A stretch of 64,000 bases of DNA from Thiosocius sp963736445 (lineage in GTDB: Bacteria > Pseudomonadota > Gammaproteobacteria > Chromatiales > Chromatiaceae), in the NCBI GenBank assembly GCA_963736445.1, contig CAVTOY010000009.1, forward strand, positions 186,001 through 250,000, given 5' to 3'. A program made the translations under genes and the position numbers. Positions 62,130 through 64,000 of the stretch are shown here, one piece after another (positions within the stretch are counted from its first letter, which is position 1; each line of letters begins with the position of its first letter). The notes below the pieces were generated by a model. It saw only the letters and a program-made list of their open reading frames with translations, did not search any database and was not told where the DNA came from.

Positions 62130-64000
62130 ATGTCCGACCCAGCAATTGCAGTCACCAGCGACGTCGAGTACGCCGCCCTCGCGTTCTACCACAAGATCTC
62201 GTATCTGCGTTCCGACACCTGGACGCGGCTGCATCGCATAACCACTCGATTGAGTGAACGACAGGCGGTGAGCGGTGATACGACCGCGCTGGCGGAAGAT
62301 GCCAGATCGGCGATGCACACCCTGGAAGAAATCGAAGACTACACGGCATTTCCCTCGAAAGACGACTTTCGCCTGTTATGGCGACTCCTCGACGAAAAGG
62401 AATACATTCTGCTCAACCGTGCAGTCAGCCGAGTCTCGCGGGCTCTCTCGAGCGACGTATATCGTAACCGCCCAATCAATCTGTCGCGCGGTCAGATCGA
62501 GGGCGAAGAGAAAGAGCAAGAGCAAGAGGGACTAGAACTCCATCTCGACACCACGATGAGTCAGACACCGCCCTACTTTGAATTGATGGTGGTCGATGAG
62601 CTGACACCGAAGGAAGAAGCGGTCATCCGCAGCTCCTTCCGCAGCGTGCAGCGGCCGGAAGATCAGTTTGTTTACGATGTCATCGTGGTACCGAGCTTTG
62701 AAGATGCGGTCGCCGCCGTATTGATCAATCCGAACATACAGGCCTGCATCCTGAGATCCGGATTTCGTTATCACTCAAAGCGCAACCTCAAGCTGTTTGA
62801 TCGTTACATCGCGGGTATGCACTCGATTGATCTCGAGAACATGACCTCCACCGATCTGAGCATGATCCTGGGCAACATCATCAACGGCTTACGCCCGGAG
62901 CTGGATCTCTACCTCGTGTCCAATATGGCGGTCGAGGCCTACGCAGCGCGCGATACGGGCGCTTTCAAACGCATTTTCTATCGCGAGACTGATTATGTCG
63001 AACGTCATCTGAACATCATAAGAGGGATCTCGCAGCGCTTCGAGACCCCATTCTTTTCCGCACTCCGAAAATACAGCCGCCAGCCCATGGGCGTCTTCCA
63101 TGCGATGCCGATCTCGCGCGCCAAGTCATTGATATGCTCCCACTGGATCCGGGACATGCTGGAGTTTTACGGCCTCAACATATTCATGGCTGAGACTTCG
63201 GCCACCTCTGGGGGGTTGGATTCCCTGCTGCAGCCCTCAGGTGCGCTGAAGAAATCCCAGCAACTGGCGGCGCGCGCGTTCGGTGCGCGCACCACGTTCT
63301 TCGTCACCAACGGCACGTCGACCGCCAACAAGATCGTAGTACAGGCATTGGTCAACCCAGGCGACATCGTTCTAGTCGATCGCGATTGCCATAAGTCACA
63401 TCACTACGGGATGGTGCTGTCCGGTGCCGAGGTCGCCTATCTGGACGCCTATCCTCTGCATGACTACTCCATGTACGGCGGCGTTCCGCTCCGTGAAATG
63501 AAGCGTCTGCTGTTGAGGTACAAGAAAGATGGCCGCCTCCACAAAGTAAAGATGCTGTTGCTCACAAACTGCACCTTCGACGGCATCGTCTACGATGTGC
63601 AGCGCGTCATGGAGGAGTGCCTGGCCATTAAGCCCGACCTGGTTTTTCTGTGGGACGAGGCCTGGTTTGCCTTTGCCGCCTTCAACCCCGTTTACCGCAG
63701 CAGGACCGCGATGTATTCGGCAAGAAAGCTGCGCGACAGATACCGCACCGAAGCCTACCGCGAGCAATACCAGGCCTTCCGCAAAGAGACCGAACATCTC
63801 GATCCGAACGACCTAGAGGCATGGGTCGGGATCCGGCTACTGCCGGATCCGGACGTTGCCCGAGTGCGTGTCTACGCAACCCAATCTACCCACAAGACGC
63901 TCACCTCGCTGCGCCAGGGATCCATGATCCATATCTACGACCAGGATTTCCGTCAGAAGGTAGAGGCCCCGTTCCACGAGGCGTATATGACCCACACCTC
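62130..64000 (+). CDS. Orn/Lys/Arg-type PLP decarboxylase, truncated by window end
   Basis: At least 623 residues; the stop codon is beyond the window. After an N-terminal region of about 340 residues with little similarity to common decarboxylases (including an acidic EGEEKEQEQEGLELHLD stretch), the fold-type I core follows: ARAFGARTTFFVTNGTSTANKIV, DIVLVDRDCHKSHHYGM, VFLWDEAWFAFA, and the PLP lysine in ATQSTHKTLTSLRQGSM. It probably decarboxylates a basic amino acid (arginine, lysine or ornithine). The ATG has GAGGAAT upstream. Its large N-terminal extension resembles a separate subgroup of this family; the substrate is uncertain. Confidence 0.82.
   Translation, partial: MSDPAIAVTSDVEYAALAFYHKISYLRSDTWTRLHRITTRLSERQAVSGDTTALAEDARSAMHTLEEIEDYTAFPSKDDFRLLWRLLDEKEYILLNRAVSRVSRALSSDVYRNRPINLSRGQIEGEEKEQEQEGLELHLDTTMSQTPPYFELMVVDELTPKEEAVIRSSFRSVQRPEDQFVYDVIVVPSFEDAVAAVLINPNIQACILRSGFRYHSKRNLKLFDRYIAGMHSIDLENMTSTDLSMILGNIINGLRPELDLYLVSNMAVEAYAARDTGAFKRIFYRETDYVERHLNIIRGISQRFETPFFSALRKYSRQPMGVFHAMPISRAKSLICSHWIRDMLEFYGLNIFMAETSATSGGLDSLLQPSGALKKSQQLAARAFGARTTFFVTNGTSTANKIVVQALVNPGDIVLVDRDCHKSHHYGMVLSGAEVAYLDAYPLHDYSMYGGVPLREMKRLLLRYKKDGRLHKVKMLLLTNCTFDGIVYDVQRVMEECLAIKPDLVFLWDEAWFAFAAFNPVYRSRTAMYSARKLRDRYRTEAYREQYQAFRKETEHLDPNDLEAWVGIRLLPDPDVARVRVYATQSTHKTLTSLRQGSMIHIYDQDFRQKVEAPFHEAYMTHT

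Noticed and set aside
1..64000. CRISPR arrays, tRNA or rRNA genes
   Set aside because: No regularly spaced repeats and no tRNA- or rRNA-like conserved stretches were noticed on reading through; a dedicated scan could not be run.

Overview
The window looks like chromosomal DNA of a high-GC gammaproteobacterium, probably a marine or symbiotic sulfur-oxidising lineage (Chromatiales/Sedimenticola-like). This rests on gene content only: a Tat-exported high-potential iron-sulfur protein (HiPIP), a TauE-type sulfite exporter, a large C2-sulfonate catabolic block and many TRAP/TTT carboxylate-type transporters. No rRNA, tRNA or CRISPR array was seen.

Layout. 1-7.1 kb: a metallophosphoesterase/amphi-Trp cluster, HiPIP, a GNAT-nitrilase fusion and two transglutaminase-like proteases. 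7.1-11.6 kb: an accessory patch with a 184-bp MITE-like repeat, a HEPN-like protein, a stop-interrupted YdcZ-type permease, and a decayed group II intron bounded by 20-bp inverted repeats. 12.2-30.7 kb: the taurine/isethionate block. It holds acetate kinase, sulfoacetaldehyde acetyltransferase (xsc), taurine dehydrogenase (tauXY), the MocR regulator tauR, a TauKLM-like TRAP transporter with a UspA protein, an IclR regulator, an IseJ-like GMC dehydrogenase, an IseKLM-like TRAP transporter, a second IclR regulator and TauE. 30.7-35.7 kb: a cyclic-nucleotide-binding protein, a second copy of the MITE, and a CobS/CobT-like AAA+/VWA pair. 35.7-43.4 kb: a UspA protein, an acyl-CoA ligase and SauS-like acylating aldehyde dehydrogenase, and a tripartite tricarboxylate-type (TTT) transporter, with a divergent GntR regulator; this is best read as a sulfoacetate operon. 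43.6-52.4 kb: malic enzyme, a secreted serine protease with tandem C-terminal repeats, small exported proteins and a Na/Pi cotransporter. 52.8-61.9 kb: UspA, fused TRAP permease, two TAXI binding proteins, a frameshifted GabT aminotransferase, a GabD dehydrogenase and an XRE-cupin regulator. 62.1 kb to the end: a truncated Orn/Lys/Arg-type decarboxylase.

How it works together (inference from families). Taurine (TRAP 1, TauXY), isethionate (TRAP 2, IseJ) and sulfoacetate (TTT, CoA ligase, SauS) would all converge on sulfoacetaldehyde. Xsc splits this to sulfite and acetyl phosphate. TauE could export the sulfite, and acetate kinase could convert acetyl phosphate to acetate plus ATP. No phosphotransacetylase gene is visible nearby. 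The last block would convert an amino acid such as GABA (or, speculatively, homotaurine) through a semialdehyde to the acid.

Gaps: several genes (gabT, the intron maturase, the YdcZ permease) carry frameshifts or stops. Whether these are decay or assembly errors cannot be decided from the sequence.
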